Of a stretch of DNA of 64,000 nucleotides, positions 1 through 9,468 are shown piece after piece. The notes under the pieces are model-generated. The model did not search any database. It was not told the DNA's origin and worked only from the letters and a program-made list of their open reading frames with translations. A program made the position numbers and the translations under genes. Positions within the stretch are counted from its first letter, which is position 1. Every line of letters begins with the position of its first letter. Source of the stretch: Stenotrophomonas geniculata ATCC 19374 = JCM 13324 (GTDB taxonomy: Bacteria; Pseudomonadota; Gammaproteobacteria; Xanthomonadales; Xanthomonadaceae); NCBI RefSeq assembly GCF_001431625.1, contig NZ_LLXT01000138.1, forward strand, positions 124,001 through 188,000, read 5' to 3'.

Positions 1-1
1 G

Positions 2-1267
2 TTCGAGAACTGGCGGCTGCCGGGGGATCGATTCTTCCATCCGTTCGGCACCATCGGCCATGGCACCTGGGCGGCTCCCTTCCATCACTTCTGGCTGGAC
101 AGCCTGCGCCGCGGCATGACCTCGGACCTGGGCGACTTCTGCCTGGAGAGCATCGCCTCGCGTGGCGACCGCTTCTCGCTGCACACCCAGCCGCAGGCCA
201 GCTATGCATATCACTTCGATGCCAGCCTGTATGCGCGGTTCCTGCGCCACAGGGCCGAGGCCCACGGCCTGCGCCGGATCGAAGGCAGGATCGCCCTGGT
301 CAGGCAGCACGCACACGACGGCTCGGTGCAGGCGCTGGTGCTGGACGACGGCCAGGTGATCGAGGGCGATCTGTTCATCGACTGCACCGGGTTCCGCGGC
401 CTGCTGATCGAGCAGGCGCTGGGCACCGGCTACGAGGACTGGCACGAATGGCTTCCGTGCGATCGGGCCGTGGCGGTGCAGACCGAAGCGGTGGCGCCGC
501 CGGTTCCCTATACCCGCGCGATCGCCCACGAAGCGGGGTGGCGCTGGCACATCGCGCTGCAGCACCGCGTTGGCTGCGGGCTGGTGTATGACAGCCGCCA
601 CCTGTCCGATGACGAGGCCGCAGCGAAGCTGCTGCGCGATGCCGGGGCCCCACCTTTGCGCGATCCATGGAAGGTGCCGTTCCGCAGCGGGCGCCGGCTG
701 AAGGCCTGGAACGGGAATGTGGTGTCGCTCGGGCTGGCCAGCGGTTTCATCGAGCCACTGGAGTCGACCAGCATCCATCTGACGATCAGCGCGGTGGTGC
801 GCCTGATCCAGTTGTTCCCGTTCGACGGCATCCGTGCGTCGCTGGTGAAGCTGTACAACGATGTCAGCCGCCAGGAAATGGAGCACGTGCGCGACTTCAT
901 CATCCTGCACTATCACGCAACGCAGCGCACCGAACCGATGTGGAAGGCGTGTCGCGAAATGCGCGTGCCCGAATCGCTGCAGCAGCGGCTGCAGGCGTGG
1001 CGCGAGCGCGCACACGCCTGGCAGGACCCCGGCGAGCTGTTCCGCGTGGAATCGTGGACCAGCGTGCTGCTCGGGCAGGGCATCGCGCCCGGTCCTGCCC
1101 ACCCGCTGGCGCGGGCAGTGAGCGACGCCGATCTGCGCACCCTGTTGAAGGGCATCCAGCAGCCGGTGCAGCAGGCCGCCGCGCAGATGCCGACGCAGGC
1201 GGAGTTCATCGCGCAGTACTGCAGGTCCGGCGTTGACGTGTGGCGTTCGACGGCAGCAAACGCGTAG
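2..1267 (+). CDS. Flavin-dependent tryptophan halogenase family protein, 5' truncated by the window
   Basis: The reading frame is open from the first bases of the window, so the N-terminal FAD-binding GxGxxG region lies outside it. What remains is about 420 residues of a roughly 500-residue family. Recognisable family segments are FENWRLPGDRFFHPFG at the very start, DCTGFRGLLIE (FAD domain), GWRWHIALQHR (the W-x-W segment of tryptophan halogenases) and LGLASGFIEPLESTSIHL near the middle. Family members use FADH2, chloride or bromide and oxygen to halogenate tryptophan. In xanthomonads, paralogues of this family often sit beside TonB-dependent receptors in carbohydrate loci and have no proven substrate. 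It is separated from the xyl operon by a terminator, so it probably ends an upstream transcript. Family assignment is firm; the substrate is not known. Confidence 0.9.
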   Translation, partial: FENWRLPGDRFFHPFGTIGHGTWAAPFHHFWLDSLRRGMTSDLGDFCLESIASRGDRFSLHTQPQASYAYHFDASLYARFLRHRAEAHGLRRIEGRIALVRQHAHDGSVQALVLDDGQVIEGDLFIDCTGFRGLLIEQALGTGYEDWHEWLPCDRAVAVQTEAVAPPVPYTRAIAHEAGWRWHIALQHRVGCGLVYDSRHLSDDEAAAKLLRDAGAPPLRDPWKVPFRSGRRLKAWNGNVVSLGLASGFIEPLESTSIHLTISAVVRLIQLFPFDGIRASLVKLYNDVSRQEMEHVRDFIILHYHATQRTEPMWKACREMRVPESLQQRLQAWRERAHAWQDPGELFRVESWTSVLLGQGIAPGPAHPLARAVSDADLRTLLKGIQQPVQQAAAQMPTQAEFIAQYCRSGVDVWRSTAANA

Positions 1268-1354
1268 CAGGGTTTTGCGTTGCAGCACGCTTTTTCCGCT
1301 GCAGCTGGTTACAGTGCGGCAACACCGGTGGCGATGACGCGAGCGGTGGCAAGG

Positions 1355-1381
1355 AGGGGCTGAACATCACGCCCCTTTTTT
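1355..1381 (+). terminator. Rho-independent terminator after the halogenase gene
   Basis: AGGGGC pairs with GCCCCT around a 10-base loop and is followed by a run of six T. This is a classical intrinsic terminator shape. It lies 88 bases after the halogenase stop and just before the xylB control region, separating the two transcripts. Confidence 0.8.
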
Positions 1382-1393
1382 GAGTCCACGGAA

Positions 1394-1407
1394 TGTTAGC
1401 GCTACCT
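1394..1407. promoter_or_regulatory. Candidate XylR operator (xyl box) upstream of xylB
   Basis: TGTTAGCGCTACCT lies 22 bases upstream of the xylB start. Read on the opposite strand it is AGGTAGCGCTAACA, 13 of 14 bases identical to the xyl box TGGTAGCGCTAACA known for the LacI-family repressor XylR of Xanthomonas. The core TAGCGCTA is fully palindromic. It directly precedes the xylB-xylA-permease-GH3 unit and lies just after the terminator, where a promoter would be expected. The obvious candidate regulator is the LacI-family gene at 8318-9376. The sequence match is direct; the regulator pairing is inference. Confidence 0.75.
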
Positions 1408-1428
1408 TTTTGAATGGAGGCGGTTTCG

Positions 1429-2922
1429 ATGGGTCTGGTTGCAGGAATCGATGCAGGGACGCAGAGCCTGAAGGTGCTGGTCTATGACCCGCGGAAGCAG
1501 GCGGTTGTGGCCTCGGCCAGCGCGCCGCTCGCGCTGGACAGCGGCACCGACGGCAGCCGTGAACAGGCGCCTGCCGACTGGGTGTCGGCCCTGCGCGACT
1601 GCTTTGCCCGGATCGATCCCTCGCTGCGCGCTCGCATCGTCGCGCTGGCGGTATCGGGCCAGCAGCATGGGTTCGTGCCGGTTGATGATGCTGGTGAAGT
1701 ACTGGCGCCGGCCAAGCTGTGGTGCGACACCAGCACCTCGGCCGAGTGCATCCAGATCATGGACGCCGTGGGCGGGTTGCAACGGACCATCGCGTTGGCG
1801 GGCAACCCGATCCTGGCCGGCTACACAGCGTCCAAGCTGCCCTGGACCCGGATCCACCGTACCGACGCCTACGCGCGGATGGCGACCATCCTGCTGCCAC
1901 ACGACTACCTGAACTTCGTGCTGACCGGGCAGCGGTTCTGCGAGCTTGGCGATGCGTCTGGAACCGGTTGGCTGGACGTGCGCACACGCACCTGGTCGCA
2001 GCAGCTGCTGCGCGCAACCGACCCTGATCGTGATCTTGCCGCCTGCCTGCCGCCCATCGCATCACCCGATGCGCTGTTCGATATCGCGCCTGCTGCGGCA
2101 GCCGCGCTGGGGCTGCCGACGGCGGTGAAGGTGGCCGTTGGCGGCGGCGACAACATGATGGCGGCGATCGGCACCGGCTGCGTCACGGAAGGTCGGCTGG
2201 CGATGAGCCTGGGAACCTCCGGAACGCTGTTTGCCTACTCCGGATCGCCGGTGATCGATACCGACGGCGCCTGGGCAGCGTTCTGCTCGTCGACGGGGGG
2301 CTGGCTCCCGCTGATCTGCACCATGAACTGCACCGTGGCGACCGAACAGGTGGCCCGTGCCTTCGGCTTCAGCACTCGCGACGGCGATGCGCACCTGCGC
2401 GCGACGCCACCGGGAGCAGGCGGGCTGGTGATGCTGCCGTTCCTCAATGGCGAACGTACCCCTGACCTGCCGCTGGGCAAGGGCGTGCTGGCTGGCCTGG
2501 ACACCGCCAATTTCACCCCGGCGCATGTGTACCGCGCCGCCATGGAGGGCGCGACCTACAGCCTGAAGTACGGCTACGACGCCTTTGTCCGCGCAGGCAT
2601 GCAGTTCGATCGCATCGTGCTCACCGGCGGTGGCAGCAACAGCGCTGCCTGGCGTCAGCTGGTGGCTGATGTGTTCGGCCTGCCGGTGGACGTCCCGGTG
2701 CAGGCCGAAGGTGCGGCATTTGGAGCGGCGCTACAGGCGTTGTGGGCGTTCGCCAGGGCGCAGGGAGACGCCACCTCGATCAGCGACATCACCGCGCGCC
2801 ACGTCACCGTCGATCCCGCGCTGTCCGCACGGCCGGATCCGGACCGCAGCGAAGCCTATGCACGGCCCTACGCACGCTTCCTCAGCCATCTTGATGCCAT
2901 CACGCCGCTGCAGCGCGGCTGA
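1429..2922 (+). CDS. xylB: Xylulokinase
   Basis: FGGY-family kinase of 497 residues that phosphorylates D-xylulose to xylulose 5-phosphate in the cytoplasm, feeding the pentose phosphate pathway. The N-terminal ATP-binding fold starts [28 protein letters not shown] contains the expected catalytic aspartate (D241), and [20 protein letters not shown] is the C-terminal ATPase segment. The ATG at 1429 is preferred over the ATG at 1414 because a strong ribosome site, GGAGG, lies eight bases before it. It is first in a unit with xylA, a sugar permease and a GH3 enzyme, and sits behind a xyl box, so xylose induction is likely. The length is normal for the family. Confidence 0.96.
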   Translation: MGLVAGIDAGTQSLKVLVYDPRKQAVVASASAPLALDSGTDGSREQAPADWVSALRDCFARIDPSLRARIVALAVSGQQHGFVPVDDAGEVLAPAKLWCDTSTSAECIQIMDAVGGLQRTIALAGNPILAGYTASKLPWTRIHRTDAYARMATILLPHDYLNFVLTGQRFCELGDASGTGWLDVRTRTWSQQLLRATDPDRDLAACLPPIASPDALFDIAPAAAAALGLPTAVKVAVGGGDNMMAAIGTGCVTEGRLAMSLGTSGTLFAYSGSPVIDTDGAWAAFCSSTGGWLPLICTMNCTVATEQVARAFGFSTRDGDAHLRATPPGAGGLVMLPFLNGERTPDLPLGKGVLAGLDTANFTPAHVYRAAMEGATYSLKYGYDAFVRAGMQFDRIVLTGGGSNSAAWRQLVADVFGLPVDVPVQAEGAAFGAALQALWAFARAQGDATSISDITARHVTVDPALSARPDPDRSEAYARPYARFLSHLDAITPLQRG

Positions 2923-2965
2923 TGGCTCCTCCACGACACCCCGTACAACGACAGGAGCACGCACC

Positions 2966-4300
2966 ATGAGCACGCAGCCCTTCATCGGCGCCAAGGAGTA
3001 CTTCCCCGGCGTCGGCCGCATTCCGTTCGAGGGCAGGGGCTCGGACAATCCGCTTGCCTTCAAGGTCTACGATGCCAACCGGGTCATCGGCGGCAAGACC
3101 ATGCAGGAGCATCTGCGCTTCGCCGTGTGCTACTGGCACACCTTCTGCAATGCCGGGCACGATCCGTTCGGCCCGGGCACCCGGCAGTTCCCGTGGGAGG
3201 CATCGTCGCCGCTGGCCACGGCCGAGGCAAAGGTGGACGCCGCGTTCGAGTTCTTCACGAAGCTGGGCGTGCCGTACTGGTGCTTCCACGACATCGACCT
3301 GGCGCCGGACGCCGATGACATCGGCCAGTACCAGAAGAACCTCGCGCACATGGTGGGCCTGGCCAAGGCGCGCCAGGAGGCCACCGGCGTGAAGCTGCTG
3401 TGGGGCACGGCCAACCTGTTCTCGCACCCGCGCTACATGAACGGCGCATCGACCAATCCTGACTTCGCGGTGGTCGCGCGTGCAGCCGTGCAGGTCAAGG
3501 TTGCACTGGAAGCGACGGTCGAGCTGGGCGGCGAGCATTACGTGTTCTGGGGCGGACGCGAGGGCTATGCGTCGCTGGCCAATACCCAGATGAAGCGCGA
3601 GATCGAGCACGTCGCACGCTTCCTGACCATGGCCCGCGACTACGGCCGCAGCATTGGTCTGAAGGGCAACTTCCTGATCGAGCCCAAGCCGATGGAGCCG
3701 ATGAAGCACCAATACGACTTCGACAGTGCCACGGTGGTGGGTTTCCTGAAGGAGCATGGGCTGGACAAGGACTTCAAGCTCAACATCGAGGCCAACCACG
3801 CCACATTGTCCGGGCACACCTTCGAGCACGATCTGCAGGTCGCGTCCGATCACGGCCTGCTGGGCAGCATCGACGCCAACCGCGGCAACGCGCAGAACGG
3901 CTGGGACACCGACCAGTTCCCCAGCGATCTGTACGACACCGTCGGCGCGATGCTGGTCGTGCTGCGCCAGGGTGGGCTGGAGGGCGGGTTGAACTTCGAT
4001 GCGAAGGTGCGCCGCGAGTCGACCGACCTGGAGGATCTGTTCATTGCCCACATTGGCGGCATGGACGCGTTCGCACGCGGCCTGGAGGTTGCCCATGCAC
4101 TGCTGACCGAGTCGCCCTGGGAGCAATGGCGCAAGGAGCGCTACGCAAGTTTCGACAGCGGTGCCGGCCAGGATTTCGAGCGTGGCACGCTCAGCCTGCC
4201 GGACCTGGCGGCACTGGCCTCCCGGCTCGGCGAACCGCGCCAGGCCAGCGGCAAGCAGGAGCGTTACGAAAACCTGCTCAACCAATACCTGCTGCGCTGA
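2966..4300 (+). CDS. xylA: Xylose isomerase
   Basis: Class II xylose isomerase of 444 residues converting D-xylose to D-xylulose. Catalytic H108 and D111 are in the FHDID segment. Metal ligands are E239 in [10 protein letters not shown] and E275 in [17 protein letters not shown], followed by the SIDANRG and NFDAKVRR segments typical of the family. The start at 2966 has AGGAG eight bases upstream; the frame stays open further upstream, but only inside xylB and without isomerase homology. It follows xylB after 43 bases and should be cotranscribed with it. The isomerase and kinase together complete xylose entry into central metabolism. Confidence 0.97.
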   Translation: MSTQPFIGAKEYFPGVGRIPFEGRGSDNPLAFKVYDANRVIGGKTMQEHLRFAVCYWHTFCNAGHDPFGPGTRQFPWEASSPLATAEAKVDAAFEFFTKLGVPYWCFHDIDLAPDADDIGQYQKNLAHMVGLAKARQEATGVKLLWGTANLFSHPRYMNGASTNPDFAVVARAAVQVKVALEATVELGGEHYVFWGGREGYASLANTQMKREIEHVARFLTMARDYGRSIGLKGNFLIEPKPMEPMKHQYDFDSATVVGFLKEHGLDKDFKLNIEANHATLSGHTFEHDLQVASDHGLLGSIDANRGNAQNGWDTDQFPSDLYDTVGAMLVVLRQGGLEGGLNFDAKVRRESTDLEDLFIAHIGGMDAFARGLEVAHALLTESPWEQWRKERYASFDSGAGQDFERGTLSLPDLAALASRLGEPRQASGKQERYENLLNQYLLR

Positions 4301-4344
4301 GCGCGGCAGGCGAAGGGCGCAACGGTGCACTCAAGGGGACGGGG

Positions 4345-5754
4345 ATGAACCAGGCAGCAGGCAGCGGTGAAAACACACGACTGATCGTACTGATCAGCGT
4401 GGTAGCGACGATTGGCGGTTTTCTGTTCGGCTTCGACAGCGGTGTGATCAATGGCACCCAGGATGGCCTGCACCAGGCGTTCCGGTCCGGCGAATGGATG
4501 CAGGGCTTCGAGATCGCGTCGATGCTGCTGGGCTGTGCGGTGGGCGCGTTCAGTGCTGGACGGCTGGCCGACCGCCTCGGCCGTCGCAACGTGCTGATCC
4601 TTTCGGCAGTGATGTTCCTGCTGTCGGCGCTCGGTGCCGGGGCGGCGGTCTCGTCGGGCTGGTTCATTGCGGCGAGGGTGGTGGGCGGATTCGCGGTAGG
4701 CGCGGCCAGCGTGATCTCGCCGGCCTACATTGCCGAGGTCGCTCCAGCCCGCTATCGCGGCCGCCTGGCTACGGTGCAGCAGATCGCCATCATCACCGGG
4801 CTCACCGCTGCCTTCCTGTCCAACTACCTGCTGGCGGCTGCAGCGGGCGCGTCGACCGAACCGCTGTGGGGTGGGCAGGCCGCCTGGCGCTGGATGTTCT
4901 GGATGCAGGCCGCGCCATCGCTGCTGTTCCTGCTGCTGTTGCTGACCATTCCTGAGAGCCCGCGCTACCTGGTGGTGAAGCGGCGCAAGGACGATGCACT
5001 GCGGGTGCTGACCCGGCTGCTGGGCAGCGACAAGGCCCGCGCCACGCTCGAGGAGATCGATGCCTCGTTGTCCAACGACCATCATCGCCCTCGACTGTCC
5101 GACCTGAAGAGCCGGGCGACCGGGCGGATCCGCCCGATTGTCTGGGTCGGCGTCGGGCTGGCCTGCTTCCAGCAGCTGGTCGGCATCAACGTGGTGTTCT
5201 ATTACGGCGCCGTGCTGTGGCAGGCGGTCGGCTTTTCCGAAAACGACGCGCTGCTGATCAACGTGCTGTCCGGCGCGCTGAGCATCGGTGCCTGCGTTGT
5301 CACGGTACTGCTGATTGACCGGATCGGCCGCAAGCCCCTGCTGTGGTTCGGCTCGGCAGGGATGTCGCTGTCGCTTGCACTGGTGGTGGTGGCCTTTGCC
5401 AGCGGTTCGCTGGCGGACGGGCACCTGCAGCTGCCCGGTCGCATGGGCACGCTGGCGCTGGTGGCGGCCAATGCCTACGTCGTGTTCTTCAATCTGTCCT
5501 GGGGGCCGGTGATGTGGGTGATGCTGGGCGAGATGTTCCCGAACCAGATCCGCGGTTCGGCACTGGCGGTCGCTGGCGCAGCGCAATGGACCTCCAACTT
5601 CGTGGTCACGGTGACGTTCCCGATGCTGCTGGCCGCGGCAGGGCTGGCAGCCACCTACGGCATCTACCTGGTGGCTGCCGTGATCTCGGTGATTTTCGTG
5701 GTCCGGCATGTGCACGAGACCAAGGGCAAGGAACTGGAGCAGATGGAAGGATGA
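4345..5754 (+). CDS. xylE: MFS sugar/H+ symporter, XylE-type xylose permease
   Basis: Inner-membrane sugar porter of 469 residues with about twelve predicted membrane segments. Family signatures are GGFLFGFDSGVINGT in helix 1, ADRLGRRN after helix 2, PESPRYLV at the end of the first half, DRIGRKPLL after helix 8 and HETKGKELEQ at the C-terminus. The start at 4345 follows GGGGA. It lies 44 bases after xylA. Proton-coupled import of monomeric xylose is the likely role, by family and context. Glucose, arabinose or galactose cannot be excluded from sequence. The next gene's upstream ATG overlaps the stop codon. Confidence 0.9.
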   Translation: MNQAAGSGENTRLIVLISVVATIGGFLFGFDSGVINGTQDGLHQAFRSGEWMQGFEIASMLLGCAVGAFSAGRLADRLGRRNVLILSAVMFLLSALGAGAAVSSGWFIAARVVGGFAVGAASVISPAYIAEVAPARYRGRLATVQQIAIITGLTAAFLSNYLLAAAAGASTEPLWGGQAAWRWMFWMQAAPSLLFLLLLLTIPESPRYLVVKRRKDDALRVLTRLLGSDKARATLEEIDASLSNDHHRPRLSDLKSRATGRIRPIVWVGVGLACFQQLVGINVVFYYGAVLWQAVGFSENDALLINVLSGALSIGACVVTVLLIDRIGRKPLLWFGSAGMSLSLALVVVAFASGSLADGHLQLPGRMGTLALVAANAYVVFFNLSWGPVMWVMLGEMFPNQIRGSALAVAGAAQWTSNFVVTVTFPMLLAAAGLAATYGIYLVAAVISVIFVVRHVHETKGKELEQMEG

Positions 5755-5759
5755 GCGCC

Positions 5760-8309
5760 ATGACATCGCAGGCCTTGGTAATCCGCAGCGGCGCGTTGGT
5801 CGCCGCACTGATGCTGGGATTGCTCGGCTGCCGCGGCCAGGACCGGGCTGCCGCCGCCGCAGCTACCGACAATGATCCCTGGCCGAAGGTCGCCTGGCCG
5901 CTGGCCGCGGATCCGGCACTGGAGAAGCGCATCACCGACCTGATGGCCGGCATGACGGTGGAGGAAAAGGTCGGCCAGCTGGTGCAGGGCGACATCGCCA
6001 GCGTCACCCCCGACGACGTGCGCCGCTACCGCCTCGGCTCGATCCTGGCCGGAGGCAACTCCGATCCCGGTGGCCGCTATGACGCCTCGCCGGCCGAATG
6101 GCTGGCGCTGGCCGACGCGTTCTACGACGCCTCCATGGATACGTCCAAAGGCGGCAAGCCCATCCCTCTGCTGTTCGGCATCGATGCCGTGCACGGGCAG
6201 AGCAACATCATGGGTGCCACGTTGTTCCCGCACAACATCGGGCTGGGCGCCACGCGCAATCCGGAGCTGCTGCGGCAGATCGGTGGCATCACCGCGCTGG
6301 AGACCCGCGTCACCGGCATGGAGTGGACGTTCGCGCCGACCGTTGCGGTACCCCAGGATGATCGCTGGGGACGCACCTACGAAGGCTACTCCGAATCGCC
6401 GGAGGTGGTGGCCAGCTATGCCGCCGCCATGGTGGAGGGATTGCAGGGCAGGGTGGGAACACCGGAGTTCCTCGATGGCCGCCATGTAATCGCCTCGGTG
6501 AAGCACTTCCTGGGCGATGGTGGCACCACTGACGGCAAGGACCAGGGCGACACCCGTATCAGCGAGTCAGATCTGGTGCGCATCCACGCGGCCGGATACC
6601 CGCCGGCAATCGCCGCCGGCGCGCAGACCGCAATGGCGTCGTTCAACAGCGTCAACGGTGAAAAGATGCATGGGCACCGGCATTACCTCACCGATGTGCT
6701 CAAGGGCCGCATGAACTTCGGTGGCTTCGTGGTGGGTGACTGGAATGGTCATGGACAGGTCAAGGGCTGCACCACCACAGACTGCCCGGCCACCATCATC
6801 GCGGGCCTGGACATGGCGATGGCTTCGGACAGCTGGAAGGGCTTCTACGAGACGACGCTGGCTGCGGTCAAGGACGGCCGGATCACGACGCAGCGGCTGG
6901 ACGATGCAGTGCGCCGGATCCTGCGGGTCAAGTTCCGCCTTGGGCTGTTCGAGGCCGGCAGGCCATCCACGCGGGCCGTCGGCGGGCAGTTCGCACTGAT
7001 CGGCGCGCCGGCACATCGCGCGGTCGCCCGGCAGGCCGTGCGCGAATCGCTGGTCCTGTTGAAAAACCAGGACCACGTCCTGCCGCTGTCTCCGAAGCAG
7101 CGGATCCTCGTGGCCGGCGACGGTGCCAACGATGTCGGCAAGCAGGCGGGCGGCTGGACGCTCAACTGGCAGGGCACCGGCACCACCCGCAAGGACTTCC
7201 CCAATGCGGACACGATCTATGAGGGCATCGCGCGCCAGGCCAGCGCGGCGGGTGGTGAAGCCGTGCTTGCCGTTGACGGTCGCTATGCAGTGAGGCCCGA
7301 TGTGGCGGTGGTGGTGTTTGGCGAAGACCCCTATGCCGAGTTCCAGGGAGACCGGCCGACGCTGGCCTACAAGCCCGGCAACGAAACGGACCTGGCGCTG
7401 CTCAAGCGGCTCAAGGCCGAAGGCATACCGGTTGTTGCGGTTTTCCTGAGCGGGCGGCCGCTCTGGGTGAACCGGGAAATCAATGCCGCCGATGCCTTCG
7501 TGGCTGCCTGGCTGCCGGGCTCGGAAGGCGCCGGCATTGCCGATGTACTGCTGCGCGGAAGCGATGGCCGCGTGCAGCACGATTTCAAGGGCAAGCTCAG
7601 TTTCAGCTGGCCGCGCACCGCCACCCAGTACGCCAACAACGTTGGCCAGAAGGACTACGATCCGTTGTTTGCGTTCGGCTTCGGCCTGACCTACGCCGAC
7701 AACGGCGACCTGGCCGCGCTGCCGGAGGCATCGGGCGTGACCGGCAACGAGGGCGCGACCGGCGTCTACTTCGCGCGTGGTGACGCAGGCCCTGGCATGG
7801 CGCTGCGACTCGAGGATGCCGCTGGCCAGGGCCTGACGGTGACCCGCGTACCGGACGCATTGCCAGATGACCGGCTGAAGATCACCGGCGTGGATCATCT
7901 GGCGCAGGAGGATGGGCGACGCCTGGCCTGGTCGGGCAAGGGCGAGGCCGTCGCTGCACTGCAGTCGCACACGGCGCTGGACCTGCAGCGCGAATCCAAC
8001 GGCGACCTGATGCTGCTGACCACGCTGCGGGTCGACGCTGCGCCGCAGGGTGAGGTGTGGCTGTCGGTCGGTTGCGGCGCGGGCTGCTCGGCACGCATCG
8101 CCATCGGGTCGTCGCTGGCGGCGCTTCCACAAGGCCAGTGGAAGCGTGTTGGCGTGCCGCTGAAGTGCCTGGCCAAGGCGGGCGCCAAGCTGGACGCGAT
8201 CGACCGACCGTGGTCGGTGGTGACGGGCGATGCGATGACGATCTCCGTGTCACGCGTCGCGCTGGGTGCGCTGAACGAAGCCGAGGTCACCCTCGGATGC
8301 GGAGCATGA
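5760..8309 (+). CDS. Lipoprotein GH3 exo-beta-glucosidase (glucan glucohydrolase type)
   Basis: Glycoside hydrolase family 3 enzyme of 849 residues. The start at 5760 has GGAAGG nine bases upstream and gives a short lipoprotein signal peptide ending LGLLGC, so the mature protein should be lipid-anchored in the outer envelope. The order is an N-terminal TIM barrel with FGIDAVHGQSNIMGATLFPH and ASVKHFLGDGG, catalytic nucleophile D327 in GFVVGDWNGHG, then the alpha/beta sandwich domain (RESLVLLKN, AWLPGSEG). A roughly 180-residue C-terminal beta domain is typical of glucan 1,4-beta-glucosidases. It probably trims beta-glucosides or xylo/gluco-oligosaccharides at the cell surface. It is the last gene of the xylB unit and ends eight bases before the convergent LacI gene. 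Confidence 0.9.
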   Translation: MTSQALVIRSGALVAALMLGLLGCRGQDRAAAAAATDNDPWPKVAWPLAADPALEKRITDLMAGMTVEEKVGQLVQGDIASVTPDDVRRYRLGSILAGGNSDPGGRYDASPAEWLALADAFYDASMDTSKGGKPIPLLFGIDAVHGQSNIMGATLFPHNIGLGATRNPELLRQIGGITALETRVTGMEWTFAPTVAVPQDDRWGRTYEGYSESPEVVASYAAAMVEGLQGRVGTPEFLDGRHVIASVKHFLGDGGTTDGKDQGDTRISESDLVRIHAAGYPPAIAAGAQTAMASFNSVNGEKMHGHRHYLTDVLKGRMNFGGFVVGDWNGHGQVKGCTTTDCPATIIAGLDMAMASDSWKGFYETTLAAVKDGRITTQRLDDAVRRILRVKFRLGLFEAGRPSTRAVGGQFALIGAPAHRAVARQAVRESLVLLKNQDHVLPLSPKQRILVAGDGANDVGKQAGGWTLNWQGTGTTRKDFPNADTIYEGIARQASAAGGEAVLAVDGRYAVRPDVAVVVFGEDPYAEFQGDRPTLAYKPGNETDLALLKRLKAEGIPVVAVFLSGRPLWVNREINAADAFVAAWLPGSEGAGIADVLLRGSDGRVQHDFKGKLSFSWPRTATQYANNVGQKDYDPLFAFGFGLTYADNGDLAALPEASGVTGNEGATGVYFARGDAGPGMALRLEDAAGQGLTVTRVPDALPDDRLKITGVDHLAQEDGRRLAWSGKGEAVAALQSHTALDLQRESNGDLMLLTTLRVDAAPQGEVWLSVGCGAGCSARIAIGSSLAALPQGQWKRVGVPLKCLAKAGAKLDAIDRPWSVVTGDAMTISVSRVALGALNEAEVTLGCGA

Positions 8310-8317
8310 TGCCTGCG

Positions 8318-9376
8318 CTACCGCCGCCGGGGTGGCGCGGCGACCGAATCGCGTGCGATCAGCCGATGCGGCATCACATGATCGCGCAGCACCGTTGCGT
8401 CCGCCGCCGGACGGCGGATGGTGCGCAGCAGGATGTCGACGGCCGCGTTGGCCATCGAGGCGATGGGCTGGTGGATCGTGGTCAGTTCCGGCCACACGGT
8501 GGTGGCGGCCGAGGTGTCATCGAAACCCACGACCGACAGGTCGCGCGGCACTTCCAGCCCGCGCCGATGCGCCACCGAGATGGCGGCGGCGCCCATGTCG
8601 TCGTTGCTGGCGAAAATCGCGGTCGGTGGCCGGCGCTGGGACAGCAGCTTCTCGGCCGCAGCCAGGCCGGACCGGTAGGTGTAGTCACCGTGCTGGACCA
8701 GGCCGGGGTCCACCGCCAGCCCGGCCTCGCGCAGGGCGGTGACGAACCCGTCGTAGCGGAGCGCACTTGCGCTCAGGTCATCGCGCCCACGGATGAAGCC
8801 GATGCGGGTGTGTCCCTGCCGGAGCAGGTGATCGGTCATTTCCCTGCCCGCACTGAAATCGTCGATGCGGACGCAGGACAGGGCCTCGCTCAGGCGCCCC
8901 GATGCGATGGCCACCACCGGAATGCCAGCCTTGACCAGTTCGCTTACGGCGGCCTGCGATTCGCAAAGAGGCGGCGGCAGGATCACCCCGTCGACGCGTC
9001 CGGCGAGCGCGCGCGCCGCCCTGCGTTCGGATTCGGCATCCAGGTTGTCCCAGTAGTCGATGACCAGCTGGATGGCGGAACTGGAGGCGACGCGCAGCAG
9101 GCCCACCAGCAGTTCACGCAGGTAGGCGCCGCTGGGGTTGGTGTAGATCAGCGCAATGCGCGTGTGCTGTGCGGCGGCCAGCGAACTGGCGGCAAGATTG
9201 GGCGTATAGCCCAGCTCACGCACGGCGCGCAGCACGCGCTCGCGGGTGACGTCGCGCACCTTGCCCTGGTTGATCACCCGCGACACGGTCATCGGCGAAA
9301 CGCCGGCAAGGGCCGCAACCTCGTCGATCGTCACGCCTGCGGTTCTGCGGCGAACCGATTTCTTCGGCTTGTCCAA
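8318..9376 (-). CDS. LacI-family transcriptional regulator, probable XylR-type repressor
   Basis: A 352-residue LacI/GalR regulator. The N-terminal helix-turn-helix reads VTIDEVAALAGVSPMTVSRV with the hinge segment LGYTPNLAASSLA. The rest is a periplasmic-binding-protein-like sensor (ALIYTNPSG, GVILPPPL, GFDDTSAATTVWPELTTIHQ). No ATG precedes the helix-turn-helix in a sensible place. TTG at 9376 is chosen because AGGGA lies seven bases upstream; an in-frame extension to 9598 looks non-coding. It is divergent from the alpha-glucuronidase and convergent with the GH3 gene, in the middle of the xylan locus. Repression of xyl genes through the box at 1394 is the natural hypothesis; the ligand is unknown. 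Confidence 0.9.
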   Translation of the reverse strand: MDKPKKSVRRRTAGVTIDEVAALAGVSPMTVSRVINQGKVRDVTRERVLRAVRELGYTPNLAASSLAAAQHTRIALIYTNPSGAYLRELLVGLLRVASSSAIQLVIDYWDNLDAESERRAARALAGRVDGVILPPPLCESQAAVSELVKAGIPVVAIASGRLSEALSCVRIDDFSAGREMTDHLLRQGHTRIGFIRGRDDLSASALRYDGFVTALREAGLAVDPGLVQHGDYTYRSGLAAAEKLLSQRRPPTAIFASNDDMGAAAISVAHRRGLEVPRDLSVVGFDDTSAATTVWPELTTIHQPIASMANAAVDILLRTIRRPAADATVLRDHVMPHRLIARDSVAAPPRRR

Positions 9377-9468
9377 TGCACGATCCCTTTGTTCTTGGTG
9401 GCGCTGCCGCGCGGGTGCGAAGGACGATGATGCGCTGCCCCGGGCCCGGACGTAGTCTACAAAGACGC

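Noticed and set aside
2585-2965. N-terminal extension of xylose isomerase
   Set aside because: The extra sequence is inside xylB in another frame; the start with AGGAG at 2966 gives the normal protein.
2900-4330. Long minus-strand open frame opposite xylA (476 codons), and similar ones at 4264-5808, 6567-8132 and 9472-11586
   Set aside because: They are mirror frames of well-identified plus-strand genes in GC-rich DNA and show no recognisable domain or ribosome site.
5343-5750. N-terminal extension of the GH3 glucosidase
   Set aside because: It lies within the permease gene. The lipoprotein signal starting at 5760 is a much better N-terminus.
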